Below, piece after piece: positions 7,459 to 16,158 of a stretch of 64,000 nucleotides of DNA (position 1 is its first letter; the number at the start of each line of letters is the position of its first letter). Below the pieces are notes generated by a model. That model had not been told where the DNA came from. It did no database searches and worked only from the letters and a program-made list of their open reading frames with translations. The DNA comes from a virus. The stretch covers positions 1 through 64,000 of the IMG/VR virus record IMGVR_UViG_3300005253_002057; one strand, given 5' to 3'. A program made the position numbers and the translations under genes.

Positions 7459-7678
7459 TAAAGTTTCTCCTAGCCGGTTTCTTTTTTAGGCTATATATTA
7501 TCCATGTGAGTCCTATTAAGATTCCAGTTCCTATAAGGGCATACAGTATTATAGCTGGATAGAGAATTCTAGCTGTGTCTATTAAGCTAGCTAGTACTAG
7601 ACCTCCTAAGCTGAAGATTGCAGCTCCTAGTAAGTAGAATCGCTCTGGTCTCCTCAGTATCCACTTTAGTAGCTTCAT
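7424..7678 (-). CDS. Two-helix membrane protein
   Basis: 84 residues with hydrophobic helices at about 15-36 and 41-63 and basic ends. Overlaps the Ntn-hydrolase-like gene by 35 nt. No family recognised. A stem-loop lies just upstream of its start. Confidence 0.65.
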   Translation of the reverse strand: MKLLKWILRRPERFYLLGAAIFSLGGLVLASLIDTARILYPAIILYALIGTGILIGLTWIIYSLKKKPARRNFIVLNSFLQRKD

Positions 7679-7698
7679 GTTTCCCTTCTCAAAGTCCC

Positions 7699-7743
7699 GG
7701 GCTGCAAGCTGCCGGAGGAGAGCACGTCCAATGCTTACAGCCC
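7699..7743 (-). other. Stem-loop in intergenic leader
   Basis: Arms gggctgcaagc and gcttacagccc pair over 11 positions with one mismatch (G-T wobble-like) around a 23-nt loop. It lies in a gene-free gap of about 100 nt upstream of a membrane-protein gene. There is no T-run, so it is a leader structure or operator rather than a standard terminator. Confidence 0.4.
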
Positions 7744-7784
7744 AGGTCTTAATACAGAATTGAGATCTTTACTACTGCCTTACC

Positions 7785-8030
7785 TTATACCGAGGCTAAG
7801 GCTGCCAGATGAGATATCTTTACCTTGAGCTGGTCGACTAGATCCTCGGCGTCCGTGATGTCCATGTCCTCCTCGTCTATACCGTTGAGGGCCTTGTCTG
7901 ACAACTCTGCCTTCCAGGTTCCTTCGTCTTCGTCTGAGTCTGAGTCCTCTTCGAAGGTGAAGATGGCGTCCAGAATGGCTAGCTCATTGCGTGAGATGTT
8001 CAATGTTACATCGGCTGAGTTCTGTTCCAT
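7785..8030 (-). CDS. Small highly acidic protein
   Basis: 81 residues, extremely acidic, with a DSDSDEDE cluster in the middle and an acidic C-terminal half. Acidic small phage proteins often mimic DNA or bind host factors, but there is no specific evidence here. Preceded by an AAGAAAGGT ribosome-site-like stretch. Confidence 0.7.
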   Translation of the reverse strand: MEQNSADVTLNISRNELAILDAIFTFEEDSDSDEDEGTWKAELSDKALNGIDEEDMDITDAEDLVDQLKVKISHLAALASV

Positions 8031-8080
8031 GTTTTGTGTTACCTTTCTTCTTGCTGTTGAGGTGTAAGAGTTGTTACTAG

Positions 8081-9913
8081 TTAAGATACAACTGAGTATT
8101 GACTACTTTCTAATGTTACGTCTCCTTCTCTTTCCTTTATGGCTTCTTCTTTCTCGTGATCTATTATCTTTTGTCTTTCTTCCGCATACTCTTGAAGAAG
8201 CTTCTGCTTTCTACCTTTTCTATTTTCTTCTCTAGTCCTCCTCATTTGTACTAGATAATCATAGGTCATAGAAGCAGCACTTTCATCCTCGTCTCTTCCT
8301 AAGGCTCCGGCGGCAGCTGCTTTCTTGAACAGCACTGTTTGTAGTAGTGCGTAGTCCACTGTGTCCAGCCCTTGGAGCTTGGTTACGAGTACACTGTTCT
8401 CTTGTCCTATGCGGTGAAGTCGATCTTCTGTCTGTTCAATGACTGCGCTGTTCCACCAGATGTCCATGAAGACAATGTGGCTTGATGCAGTCAGGGTTAT
8501 TCCTTCTGCTATGTGAGTTGATAGCATACACAGCTTTATACTGTCTACTTCCTGAAACCAGTCTACGTGGTTTGCTCTGGTGTCTCCTTGCTCTCTTCCT
8601 GTTATTCTCACGTAGTACTTTTGATCTTCAGCATCTGTTGGTCGTCTTTGCCAATAAGGCTTCCAGCCCTTCTCCTTTAGGTCTTCCTCTAGTAGAGTAA
8701 AGTAACTGGTGAAGGTGGATGCTACTACTATCTTCTCGTCCGTGTCATCTAGCATATCTAGTAACATTTCTGTCTTGGCCCCTTTACCTAGCTTGTGAAC
8801 TCCTACTAGTCTGGGATCAAGGGCAATCTGCCTGAGTCTAATAAGAAGTGCAAGTATTCCTCCTGCTGATACTCCTTCATCCTCAAGCTCTGCCATTCCA
8901 AATTCTTCCATAGCTTCATATAGAAGCCACTGTCTTGGGTAGTCTTCTTCTATGTCTACTGCTATGGAGTTATGTATCTTATCTGGAAGCTGGGTTAATA
9001 CATCCTTCTTTCTTCTTGCTATCATTCTAGGTTCTAGAAGATCATGCAGCTCTTGCCTCATGTAAGGTTTGAGGCCTCTGAATCTTGAGGCACCGCTTGA
9101 TGTAGTCTGCATGTAACAGAAGTAGTCAGTGAACTCTTTATAGCTATTATTTATTGCTCCTACTAGTCTTAGTAGAGGCCATAAATCTGGGGGCTTGTTT
9201 ACTACAGGAGATCCTGTTGCAAGTATAAATCTTGTGTCATTCTTTGTGCCTGCTAGCTTTAGAATTCCTAAGGTCTGCTTTGCCTTTGGATTTCTGAATC
9301 TATGGGCTTCGTCTATTATTACAAAGTCCCAAGGGATGGCTCCTACTAGCTTGGCTTGATCTTCGTTACGAACCCATTCAGTGTTTACTATAAAGAATCT
9401 AGGAAATTCTGAGGTTATCCATTGTTCTACTGATCTTAGAACTGACTCACCACAGTCCTTTATCTTGTGATCCTTTTGGCCCTTGGAAAATTTCGGGCAG
9501 CACACTGCGTGTATTTCATTTCTCCAAGTTCTCATGAGTGTCTTGGGACATATTACTAGTACCCTTAGTGTAGGCTTAGGATCTAATTGTTCTGCTCGTA
9601 ACACAGTTTCTATTGCTTGTACTGTCTTACCTAGCCCCATCTCGTCGAATAGTAAAGTGCTATGTCTGTTACTCATGAACTCTACCCCTTCCTCTTGGAA
9701 AGGGAACAGTGTGTAGTTACCTAGTGTTTTATTTTCCTCTTCTATAGGTACACCTAGTAAAGAGGTGTCGTAGCGTATTATGTCAGTGGAGCTCTTAGGT
9801 CTAAAACCAAATCTCTCTAGCATCTGATTTCTGTTATAGATATCTTCCTTAGTGAAGGGCGCAGGTTCGTAAGATCCACCTACTGAGTGGGTACTCCATA
9901 TGTGCATAGGCAT
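8081..9913 (-). CDS. SNF2-family DNA helicase/translocase
   Basis: 610 residues, a complete two-lobe SNF2 motor. Lobe 1: Walker A DEMGLGKT at 90-97, motif Ia around VICPKT, Walker B DEAH at 201-204, motif III LATGSP at about 231-236. Lobe 2: STHIAEGITLTAS, then WWNSAVIEQTEDRLHRIGQ with the Q-x2-R-x2-RIGQ arginine motif. A charged Lys/Glu-rich tail follows. It acts as an ATP-driven dsDNA translocase, probably in replication or repair of this element; it is the only helicase recognised in the window. Confidence 0.95.
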   Translation of the reverse strand: MPMHIWSTHSVGGSYEPAPFTKEDIYNRNQMLERFGFRPKSSTDIIRYDTSLLGVPIEEENKTLGNYTLFPFQEEGVEFMSNRHSTLLFDEMGLGKTVQAIETVLRAEQLDPKPTLRVLVICPKTLMRTWRNEIHAVCCPKFSKGQKDHKIKDCGESVLRSVEQWITSEFPRFFIVNTEWVRNEDQAKLVGAIPWDFVIIDEAHRFRNPKAKQTLGILKLAGTKNDTRFILATGSPVVNKPPDLWPLLRLVGAINNSYKEFTDYFCYMQTTSSGASRFRGLKPYMRQELHDLLEPRMIARRKKDVLTQLPDKIHNSIAVDIEEDYPRQWLLYEAMEEFGMAELEDEGVSAGGILALLIRLRQIALDPRLVGVHKLGKGAKTEMLLDMLDDTDEKIVVASTFTSYFTLLEEDLKEKGWKPYWQRRPTDAEDQKYYVRITGREQGDTRANHVDWFQEVDSIKLCMLSTHIAEGITLTASSHIVFMDIWWNSAVIEQTEDRLHRIGQENSVLVTKLQGLDTVDYALLQTVLFKKAAAAGALGRDEDESAASMTYDYLVQMRRTREENRKGRKQKLLQEYAEERQKIIDHEKEEAIKEREGDVTLESSQYSVVS

Positions 9914-9916
9914 AGG

Positions 9917-10258
9917 CTAGCGGGCTCCTATCTTATCACGTTCTTTCTTTACAACCTCTGCTACTTTCTTGGTAAGAATATAATCCTTCTTTTCATTTCT
10001 ATATACATGATATGTTGCTGGTTTAGTGGAATTGAATTGTCTTATAAGTACTAGATTTTCTGATCCTGTAGAAGTACTAGCCCCTCCTTTTAGTAATAGG
10101 TTTCTATTTACTAGCAGTCCAAAGGACTCTAGTGTTATACAAAACTCTGTTGATTCCTTTAGATGTTTAATTACAGCTCTGGTAGTAGCATCTAAAAGGT
10201 GAATATTTATTAGTGTGCCATCTTTAGTTAGTAACTGTTTGAGTAATGATTTTGGCAT
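9917..10258 (-). CDS. Hypothetical protein with leaderless-type promoter
   Basis: 113 residues, starts MPKSLLKQLL, Lys-rich C-terminus. No family recognised. A consensus sigma-70 promoter ends only 6 nt before its ATG, so the mRNA should begin at or next to the start codon. It is the first gene of a transcript that continues into the SNF2 helicase 3 nt downstream, so it may be the regulator or partner of that operon. Confidence 0.75.
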   Translation of the reverse strand: MPKSLLKQLLTKDGTLINIHLLDATTRAVIKHLKESTEFCITLESFGLLVNRNLLLKGGASTSTGSENLVLIRQFNSTKPATYHVYRNEKKDYILTKKVAEVVKKERDKIGAR

Positions 10259-10264
10259 TGTTTA

Positions 10265-10293
10265 ATTATACACCATTTTTGATGCCCTGTCAA
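10265..10293 (-). promoter_or_regulatory. Sigma-70 promoter, leaderless
   Basis: On the minus strand: TTGACA (10293-10288), 17-nt spacer, TATAAT (10270-10265), then 6 nt to the ATG of the gene encoded at 9917-10258. Perfect -35, -10 and spacing. Confidence 0.88.
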
Positions 10294-10319
10294 GTCGTCT
10301 TTTGATTATGATCTTATTG

Positions 10320-10676
10320 TTATGGCTTCTCTTCATCTTCTTTTAGAAGAGCATTTCCTGGGCTGCCAGCTTTAAGCCATCTGTAGAAGACACCGATCAT
10401 TCTGGTCTTAAAGTCTTTATTGGGTATACTCATTCTATAGGTGCTTGCTATCTCGTAGCTTGGAAAGTCTACATCCCCAGCAACTTCTAGTAATGACTCT
10501 AGGCTAGTGTTTGAATAGTATCCAGGACATTGTCTTGTAGCTTGCCCTTTTATAGGAGAGGATACTGATAACTCTGGGTCATCATCTATATGGAAGTGTA
10601 CAGGAGGGGGCAAGCTACACTTCGTTTGTAGTTTAATAAATCTCGCTTCCAGACTACGCTGCATGTTGTCAGTCAT
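10320..10676 (-). CDS. Hypothetical protein
   Basis: 118 residues, mixed charge, with a central SYEIASTYRMSIP segment and an acidic tail (LLKEDEEKP). Preceded by an AGGAGAAGCAG ribosome-site-like stretch. No family recognised. Being just upstream of a strong promoter, it probably ends the preceding transcript. Confidence 0.65.
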   Translation of the reverse strand: MTDNMQRSLEARFIKLQTKCSLPPPVHFHIDDDPELSVSSPIKGQATRQCPGYYSNTSLESLLEVAGDVDFPSYEIASTYRMSIPNKDFKTRMIGVFYRWLKAGSPGNALLKEDEEKP

Positions 10677-10707
10677 CTGCTTCTCCTAGATCATTACATA
10701 ATTCTGA

Positions 10708-10947
10708 TTACTTTTTTCGGTATGCGTGAAAAGAAGTCTTGTCAGACCTTTTACTATCTTCCAGAGCGTCTCTGTATCCCTGTTCATGTCCTCGCTTGTA
10801 TTTTTCCTCTAGTTCAAGAGTAATGGGTCTTCTAAGTTTTATAGATATTGCTATATAGAACACTCCTGCTACGAGTACTGTGCTTACTGTTACACAGAGA
10901 GCAACTAGAACTAGAAGGGGAATGGAGATGGGCTCAATTATATACAT
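10708..10947 (-). CDS. Single-helix membrane protein with charged tail
   Basis: 79 residues: hydrophobic helix at about 8-34 followed by a charged cytoplasmic-type tail (RRPITLELEEKYKRGHEQGY). It directly abuts the stop of the preceding gene. No family recognised. Confidence 0.6.
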   Translation of the reverse strand: MYIIEPISIPLLVLVALCVTVSTVLVAGVFYIAISIKLRRPITLELEEKYKRGHEQGYRDALEDSKRSDKTSFHAYRKK

Positions 10948-11244
10948 CTACACTCCTGGCTGATCTATTAAGTCTCCTAGACCATTACATCCTTCTGACT
11001 TGCAAGTTATAAGATGTGCATCTACTCCACACTCAAATGTTTCTCCCTCTATGTTCTGTTTAATTTCTCCGCAGGAGGCTGCTGCAGATACTCTACATGG
11101 ACAGTACCCTCTGTCTTCTATTACAATTTCTTTTCTTCTTTGTCTTCTTTCTCTATAATGCCTGAACAGAGACCAGGATGTTATTAGCCAGAACAGTATG
11201 GCGCTTATGTTTACTAGACTATTAACTACTTCTTCATAGATCAT
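10948..11244 (-). CDS. Membrane protein with Cys-rich tail
   Basis: 98 residues: N-terminal helix (VNISAILFWLITSWSLF), a basic RERRQRRKE stop-transfer, then a Cys-rich domain (CPCR, SCGE, ECGVD, CKSEGCNG) that probably binds zinc. The topology puts the Cys domain in the cytoplasm. Confidence 0.65.
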   Translation of the reverse strand: MIYEEVVNSLVNISAILFWLITSWSLFRHYRERRQRRKEIVIEDRGYCPCRVSAAASCGEIKQNIEGETFECGVDAHLITCKSEGCNGLGDLIDQPGV

Positions 11245-11281
11245 AGTGCTAGTCTGTCGTTATTATGTAATTTGAAGACCA

Positions 11282-11386
11282 TTACTTTCTCCTGTGCCAC
11301 AAGCTGTATAGATAGTCTGTTGCTGTAGTTATTATTATGCCAATTCCCACTCCTAGTAATAGAAAGCTTACTTCCCTAGACCACAT
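11282..11386 (-). CDS. 34-residue single-helix membrane peptide
   Basis: Begins MWSREVSFLLLGVGIGIIIT and ends in a basic HRRK. Starts 8 nt after the collagen-like gene's stop. Short, but similar in size and layout to other mini membrane peptides of this arm. Confidence 0.5.
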   Translation of the reverse strand: MWSREVSFLLLGVGIGIIITTATDYLYSLWHRRK

Positions 11387-11393
11387 ATCTATA

Positions 11394-12371
11394 CTAGTCC
11401 GTTGCTAACACACAGATTGCATACGCCCATAAGTCCCACCTCTGTCCTGAGCTGCTTCCGTTGTTTACTGCCCTAACTCTCCAACCTCTACCGTCTAGTG
11501 CTGGAAAGTTCTCCAGTATACTTATGTTGGGTATATTAGCTACTAGGCCGCCTCCGGTTACTACTCTTGGAGCAGTGCACTCTGCTTCTAGTGACTTAGT
11601 AACACTCTTAGTTAAATCACTAGCTAGTACTCTTTCCCAGCCTTCTAAGGGTCCTGAGTTTCCAGTGGAGCCCTTGTCCCCTTCTTTACCTCTTAAGCCT
11701 CTAGGTCCTGTTGGTCCTCTTTCTCCTGTGTCTCCTTTATCTCCAGCAGGTCCTATCTTTCCTGTTTCTCCAGGCTCACCTCTAGGTCCTCCTGGCTCTC
11801 CAGAGTCTCCTTTGAATTGTAATCTTATTTTAGATGGTACTGAGTCTGGTAGGTCTTCCCAGGTTAAATCTTCTGGTGTTATTATCTCTGAAGGCCAAGG
11901 GCTAGGGCCTAATTCTAGGGTTGAATAAAATCCAGCATACAGCTGAGGTATATCTAAAGACTCTACTGGGTCTAGAACCTCGTACTCTACACTTTCTAAT
12001 TCTATTATTCTTGTTTGTAGAGCATATAGTTGATCTTGTAAATCTTTCTCCACGTTTGTGTTGCTGTGAGTGTGGTTCAAGATGGTGTCTTCCATAAGAT
12101 CATCCACTAAGGAATCTAGGTAGGTTAGATCTATTGCTCCTACAGCTCCAGGCACTCCTGGATTCCCTGGCTGTCCTTGAAGTCCTATGGCTCCTCTAGG
12201 ACCAGGTTCTCCTTGAGCTCCTTGAGGCCCACTTGTAGGAGACCTACTAGGTTCAGCTAAGCAAGCTCCTGTAAGCCCTACTATTGAGGTGATTAAGAAT
12301 AGTAGTGTTACTGGCCACTTGAGTTTATGGTAGTTCAATAAAAACCTCGTCCTTATCATTCCTGAGTCCAT
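11394..12371 (-). CDS. Collagen-like surface protein
   Basis: 325 residues. N-terminal hydrophobic segment ending LTGAC (weak lipobox), two blocks of Gly-X-Y collagen triplets (about residues 45-78 and 187-240), a middle region with a coiled-coil-like stretch, and a C-terminal domain with CTAPRVVTGGG and GWRVRAVNN resembling domains that end secreted collagen-like proteins. It probably forms a trimeric fibre on the cell or virion surface. The ATG at 12359 is an alternative start; either overlaps the exonuclease gene by 35-47 nt. Confidence 0.85.
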   Translation of the reverse strand: MDSGMIRTRFLLNYHKLKWPVTLLFLITSIVGLTGACLAEPSRSPTSGPQGAQGEPGPRGAIGLQGQPGNPGVPGAVGAIDLTYLDSLVDDLMEDTILNHTHSNTNVEKDLQDQLYALQTRIIELESVEYEVLDPVESLDIPQLYAGFYSTLELGPSPWPSEIITPEDLTWEDLPDSVPSKIRLQFKGDSGEPGGPRGEPGETGKIGPAGDKGDTGERGPTGPRGLRGKEGDKGSTGNSGPLEGWERVLASDLTKSVTKSLEAECTAPRVVTGGGLVANIPNISILENFPALDGRGWRVRAVNNGSSSGQRWDLWAYAICVLATD

Positions 12372-12837
12372 AGTTACTTAGGTAGGTGAAGGAGTCTCTT
12401 ATCCATAGTGCGTCTTGAAGGGCGTTGTGTTTATCTTTGGACTGTTCTGGGAATCTAATATCTCCTAGTAACATAGAGATCTGTTTCAGGTCATAACAAT
12501 ACTTAGGCCAGGTTGAAGGTAGATTTAACATTCCTCCGTATAGTCTACATAGTACTACCCAGTCGTAGGCTGAGAAGTATCCATAGAATACTGGATTCTT
12601 ATCCTTCTCCATCCAGCGGTGTAAGTGGTATCTTATTTGACTAAGAGTTTCTCTAGCAACTGTAGGAGCAAGTTGAGGGATTACATTCTCCATTAGCCAG
12701 GGGTTGTTGATTGGAGGAGTGAACTCACTGGATATAGCGTAGAAGCATCTACTATCTTCTGATACTACTGCTATAGATATTAGTTCTATTCCTCCCTTAG
12801 CATGCTCGTTGAATTCCGTGTCGAAGAAATATCTCAT
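12325..12837 (-). CDS. DEDDh 3'-5' exonuclease (DnaQ-like)
   Basis: 170 residues. DTE at 6-8 (exo I), Asp92 in FSAYDW (exo II) and HNALQDA at 137-143 (exo III, DEDDh type) give a complete active site. Resembles the small stand-alone exonucleases of the polyA-exoribonuclease-like group often found in phages. A frame extending to 13044 exists, but its first 69 residues are Arg/Ser-rich shadow sequence; the ATG at 12837 overlaps the upstream stop (ATGA) and starts directly at the domain. Confidence 0.88.
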   Translation of the reverse strand: MRYFFDTEFNEHAKGGIELISIAVVSEDSRCFYAISSEFTPPINNPWLMENVIPQLAPTVARETLSQIRYHLHRWMEKDKNPVFYGYFSAYDWVVLCRLYGGMLNLPSTWPKYCYDLKQISMLLGDIRFPEQSKDKHNALQDALWIRDSFTYLSNYGLRNDKDEVFIELP

Positions 12838-13232
12838 CTTACATCTACTCCTAGATCTACTCTTCCCTCTTTCTCTTTCCAGTGCCAGCCGTGTTCTTCG
12901 ACTATTCCTATGGCATAAAGATGTCTGGGCTCTACTATCTTTATAGCCACAGCAACTGATATGGCTTCTTCTAAGCTTACTGAAGTAGTGAATTTTAGAT
13001 AAGGTGAATAAGCTTTGGGATCTATGTCCCCATCTGCTGCCCAAGCGGAGAAGTATATTGTGAAGATAGATTCCTCTGCCGTAGTTAGTACTGGTACTGG
13101 TCTCTCATCGTACTTCTTTATACAAGTACGACAGTTTACCTTTGATATATCTGTGGTTATATAGTGCTTGTGAACAGCTAGTCTTCTGCAGAGGGTACTT
13201 GCTCCCTTAGCATAGTGAGTTCTTGGAGTCAT
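12834..13232 (-). CDS. Hypothetical protein with N-terminal zinc finger
   Basis: 132 residues. The N-terminus has CRRL-x(n)-HYITTDISKVNCRTC, the pattern of small phage zinc-finger proteins with CGR...VTCxxC spacing. The rest is a mixed alpha/beta domain. Coupled to the exonuclease by ATGA, suggesting joint action on nucleic acid (inference). Confidence 0.7.
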   Translation of the reverse strand: MTPRTHYAKGASTLCRRLAVHKHYITTDISKVNCRTCIKKYDERPVPVLTTAEESIFTIYFSAWAADGDIDPKAYSPYLKFTTSVSLEEAISVAVAIKIVEPRHLYAIGIVEEHGWHWKEKEGRVDLGVDVR

Positions 13233-13245
13233 TGTCTTAACCTCC

Positions 13246-13440
13246 TCAGTCTACTTGGAATCCTTTAGAGTTCTTTAGATATAGCTCGAATTCTTCCTTG
13301 ATGTTGCAAGTGGTACAGTCTAGTTCTGCTATGTAGTCATGGTTTACTCCCTTTGCTTGGGACTTAAGTTTCCACTTAGAAGGATGTCCTTTGGAGCATG
13401 GAACTAGTTCGCTTGCCCTCTCTACTACTCTTGTAATCAT
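13246..13440 (-). CDS. Small zinc-ribbon protein
   Basis: 64 residues from MITRVVERAS, with CSKGH and CTTCN forming a likely zinc site. A longer frame from 13491 would overlap the upstream gene by 49 nt; the ATG at 13440 lies 2 nt past the upstream stop and is preferred. Confidence 0.6.
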   Translation of the reverse strand: MITRVVERASELVPCSKGHPSKWKLKSQAKGVNHDYIAELDCTTCNIKEEFELYLKNSKGFQVD

Positions 13441-13442
13441 TT

Positions 13443-13721
13443 CTATTCTTGTCTCATGCGATCTTTTATTTCTGTAAGGCCACAGTTGCATTGGCTGTCC
13501 ATAGGACAGTTGGACAAGTGGCCTCCATACTTTAGTAATGCCAGTCTTAGTTCTAAGTTGGTAGGGGGCTTAGTTTTACTATTTATCCTGTCTTCACGTT
13601 CCTGGCCTTCCCTCATTGAGTCTCTTAATTCTTTTCTGAAGACGTTCATGCTACCTCCTTCAAGACTTGGTAGGTATTGGTGGCCTGAAAATAAGTTTTC
13701 TTTTCCGTTATACCAGACCAT
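13443..13721 (-). CDS. Hypothetical protein with C-terminal Cys/His motif
   Basis: 92 residues. C-terminal GGHLSNCPMDSQCNCGL resembles a small zinc-binding hairpin common in short phage proteins (H-x3-C-x5-C-x-CG). The start overlaps the upstream stop by 1 nt. Confidence 0.65.
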   Translation of the reverse strand: MVWYNGKENLFSGHQYLPSLEGGSMNVFRKELRDSMREGQEREDRINSKTKPPTNLELRLALLKYGGHLSNCPMDSQCNCGLTEIKDRMRQE

Positions 13722-14356
13722 TATCCTAACAGTCTTTCTAGTTCTGCCGCCAGCTCGGGATCATCTTTCAGCTTGGCTGCTAAACCTGCAAGCTTATCTG
13801 GCATCTCTTTTTTTACTCTAGTCTTTTTCTGCTTGGACTCATGCTCTCTTAGTCTCTCAGAAGTAAGCTCATGGTATAAAGGTCTGTAGTGCATTACTAG
13901 TTCATGCTTACCATTGTTCTCTACAAAGTACTTGCACTTGTGAGCTTCGCAACTAGCTCCATCTCCAGTGGTACAGTCTGTAAAGAATAGAAGACAATCT
14001 ACGCATTGATAGATAGAGCCTCTTCCAGGCATAGTAGGGAGTTCTAAGGCTAGCTTAGATGGGTGTGGAATTCCTTTGTCGAAGTGAGGGTGTGGATTAG
14101 AAAGTATGTAAGGGCACTCCCAAGGTATTACTCTAAACATCTCAGTGTTAGAGGCTTCTACTAGCTTTACTACATCCAAGTCACTTACGGCTTGAGTAGG
14201 AAGATTCTCGTAATACTCTACTGATTCTATTCGTATGCCCCTTGCTACAGATTCTCCTTTGGAGAAAGGTTTTACTGATGCTCTAGCAGACTTAAGGCAA
14301 GGGATTGCTTGTTCTCTTCTAGTATGTACTTCAAGACACACTGGACAGCTATTCAC
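13721..14356 (-). CDS. Cys-rich protein, probable zinc binding
   Basis: 211 residues. An N-terminal CPVCLEVHTRREQAIPC finger and a second cluster CVDCLLFFTDC...CEAHKC, then a Lys-rich linker and a helical C-terminus (DKLAGLAAKLKDDPELAAEL). Overlaps the upstream gene by 4 nt. No specific family recognised. Confidence 0.7.
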   Translation of the reverse strand: MNSCPVCLEVHTRREQAIPCLKSARASVKPFSKGESVARGIRIESVEYYENLPTQAVSDLDVVKLVEASNTEMFRVIPWECPYILSNPHPHFDKGIPHPSKLALELPTMPGRGSIYQCVDCLLFFTDCTTGDGASCEAHKCKYFVENNGKHELVMHYRPLYHELTSERLREHESKQKKTRVKKEMPDKLAGLAAKLKDDPELAAELERLLG

Positions 14357-14931
14357 TCAGTCCCTCCCTTGTCTGCTAGGGTCTCAAACAGGCCTGGGTT
14401 CTGCTCAAACAACTCCTCAAACTTTTCCTCAATGTTTGGATTGAGTTCTGCTATCCTTTCTATTCTCTTTGTGTTTTCCCTCATCTGTCTTCTTGCCTGC
14501 TTATCTCTTAAGGTTTGAAGCTGCTCAGGAGTTAACTGTCTTTCCCTTACTGCTTCTGCAGCTTTTAGTATCTCTATGGGTGTCCAGATGTTTGAGCACT
14601 CTAAGCACTCTCTTCTGGCTACTTCAAAGCTTGCTTTACGTTTGGAGTTTCTTCTGGCGCATTTTGGACAGAGAAATTTTGTGGCTCCTTCAGCATATAG
14701 TAGTAGTTTCTTATCTACTAGCTTGTGTACTTTACGTCCTTCTTCATCCTCAAATGGGACTGTCTCAAAGGTGAAGACGTGCTTACATACAGTGCAAATT
14801 GAATAGTGTTCGTTTGATCTATCGTCTGTATAGTTTATAGAGAAGATTTGATCTAAGGCCTCTGGGTCTTCACATACAGGGCAGGTTACCTTACCCAGGT
14901 TATAGCTTAGCGGTAGATTGGCCTCTGCCAT
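14353..14931 (-). CDS. Double zinc-ribbon protein with helical tail
   Basis: 192 residues. Two four-Cys ribbons, CPVC...CTVC and CPKC...CLEC, then a long charged helix (RERQLTPEQLQTLRDKQARR). The ATG at 14931 is preceded by TTGGAGGGAACT, a good ribosome site; an upstream in-frame TTG would consume that site, so I rejected it. Probably nucleic-acid binding. Confidence 0.75.
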   Translation of the reverse strand: MAEANLPLSYNLGKVTCPVCEDPEALDQIFSINYTDDRSNEHYSICTVCKHVFTFETVPFEDEEGRKVHKLVDKKLLLYAEGATKFLCPKCARRNSKRKASFEVARRECLECSNIWTPIEILKAAEAVRERQLTPEQLQTLRDKQARRQMRENTKRIERIAELNPNIEEKFEELFEQNPGLFETLADKGGTE

Positions 14932-14964
14932 AGTTCCCTCCAAGTATAGCTGCTGGCTTGTAAA

Positions 14965-15189
14965 TTAGAAAAGTCTCGTGGGTTGAGTGTAAAGTTTGAT
15001 CTTGCTCTCCTTTATTTTTTCCAGCACTTGATCTCTTAAGTCTCTAAGCCGGGTGGCAGATATGTTTCCTAGCCTCCTCTGTCTTGTAAGTGAATTCTCA
15101 AGAGAAATTATTCTTCTTTGAAGTAGACTGATCTCGTTGTCCTTGGTAGCCACAGCCCTCTTAAGAATGCCTTCTTCTACTAGGTCCAT
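14965..15189 (-). CDS. Small coiled-coil protein
   Basis: 74 residues, mostly one or two amphipathic helices with leucine spacing (EISLLQRRIISLENSLTRQR). Preceded by AAGGAGAATGAT. No family recognised. Confidence 0.65.
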   Translation of the reverse strand: MDLVEEGILKRAVATKDNEISLLQRRIISLENSLTRQRRLGNISATRLRDLRDQVLEKIKESKIKLYTQPTRLF

Positions 15190-15199
15190 ATCATTCTCC

Positions 15200-15811
15200 T
15201 TACTGTAGGGAGCTAAAAGGTACCATTAGGTACTGGTTTGTTATGCTACAATCGGTACAGAGTATACCTCCTGAATCCATTTCTTCCTGGTAATATACTT
15301 CTGTTAGCTCAATGTTTCTTCTAGCATTGCAGTTAAGACATACCATGTCGTAGGACTTTAGTACATCTATTGTTTCAAGGAGTAACTTGACTGTGCTGGC
15401 AAAGATTCCAGGGTTACGACTTTCTCTGTTACCAGCTACATTAAGTATGTGTACAGCGTTTATTCTAAGCCAGGCCCTTAGGTTCTCTGGTGTGGGATTC
15501 TCTGTCCAAGGCTTTCCTTCTTGTATGCAATAGCGTCGTGTTAGTCTAGAGCCAGGGCTGGAAGAATTGCCTGTTAGTAATGTACCATCACTATCTTGTA
15601 CATTAAGTTTAGTTCTAATTGGATAGGTTCTGGGGTCGTAAGGTCCTGCTACTAGTCCATAGGAAACTAATAGAGGTTTCTTGTAGCCATCTTCGGTCAT
15701 CCAGTTATAGGGTGCTGTTCCTCCTGTTTCTAATTCCAGTGCTGCTGCAGCTTCTAGACCAGCCATGTCAGCCCCTGTTTGACCCCCAGATATTATCTTA
15801 CTTGGATACAT
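15200..15811 (-). CDS. YpsA/MoCo-carrier-like SLOG-fold protein with zinc ribbon
   Basis: 203 residues. IISGGQTGADMAGLEAA at about 6-22 is the nucleotide-binding signature of the circularly permuted YpsA/MoCo carrier branch of the SLOG superfamily, which binds nucleotide-like ligands. The body keeps the expected length of about 150. The C-terminus adds CLNC...CTDC, a zinc ribbon not usual for the family. Its role here is unknown; SLOG proteins in mobile elements can be nucleotide-signal sensors. Confidence 0.8.
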   Translation of the reverse strand: MYPSKIISGGQTGADMAGLEAAAALELETGGTAPYNWMTEDGYKKPLLVSYGLVAGPYDPRTYPIRTKLNVQDSDGTLLTGNSSSPGSRLTRRYCIQEGKPWTENPTPENLRAWLRINAVHILNVAGNRESRNPGIFASTVKLLLETIDVLKSYDMVCLNCNARRNIELTEVYYQEEMDSGGILCTDCSITNQYLMVPFSSLQ

Positions 15812-15813
15812 CT

Positions 15814-16158
15814 CTAGTATACCTTAAGCCTGAGGATGGTCTTCTGGGCTACGAACTTAGGTCCCCACCAGCCTCTCCAGGTCTTTGTCTGGCAGTATAT
15901 TTCTAGTGGGTCTTCTAGTTTTAGCACTCTTGCTAGCCAGCATGAGAAGGTGCTTAGGGCGAACTCTGGGTCTTCAAGAGCTGCATACTCTTCGTATGCT
16001 TCTCTTATGGAATCCTTGAGTACTTGAGTGGATGAATCTAGTCTTTCTTGTGCAGCATCTAGCCAGCGGGCAGAGTCATTGTGCAGCTGGTTCCTTAAAA
16101 GTACCCTCTGCCAAGGCTGCTCTATTCTAGTTGCTGTTGTAGTCATTGTACTCGTCAT
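15814..16158 (-). CDS. Hypothetical helical protein
   Basis: 114 residues, helical (WLDAAQERLDSSTQVLKDSI). The chosen ATG has a ribosome site GAAGGAGAGCACG directly upstream; the in-frame ATG 8 codons earlier would lie upstream of that site. Overlaps the previous gene by 32 nt. No family recognised. Confidence 0.65.
   Translation of the reverse strand: MTSTMTTTATRIEQPWQRVLLRNQLHNDSARWLDAAQERLDSSTQVLKDSIREAYEEYAALEDPEFALSTFSCWLARVLKLEDPLEIYCQTKTWRGWWGPKFVAQKTILRLKVY

Noticed and set aside
12838-13044. 69-residue N-terminal extension of the DEDDh exonuclease
   Set aside because: Arg/Ser-rich shadow overlapping the upstream gene; the ATGA-coupled start begins exactly at the exonuclease domain.
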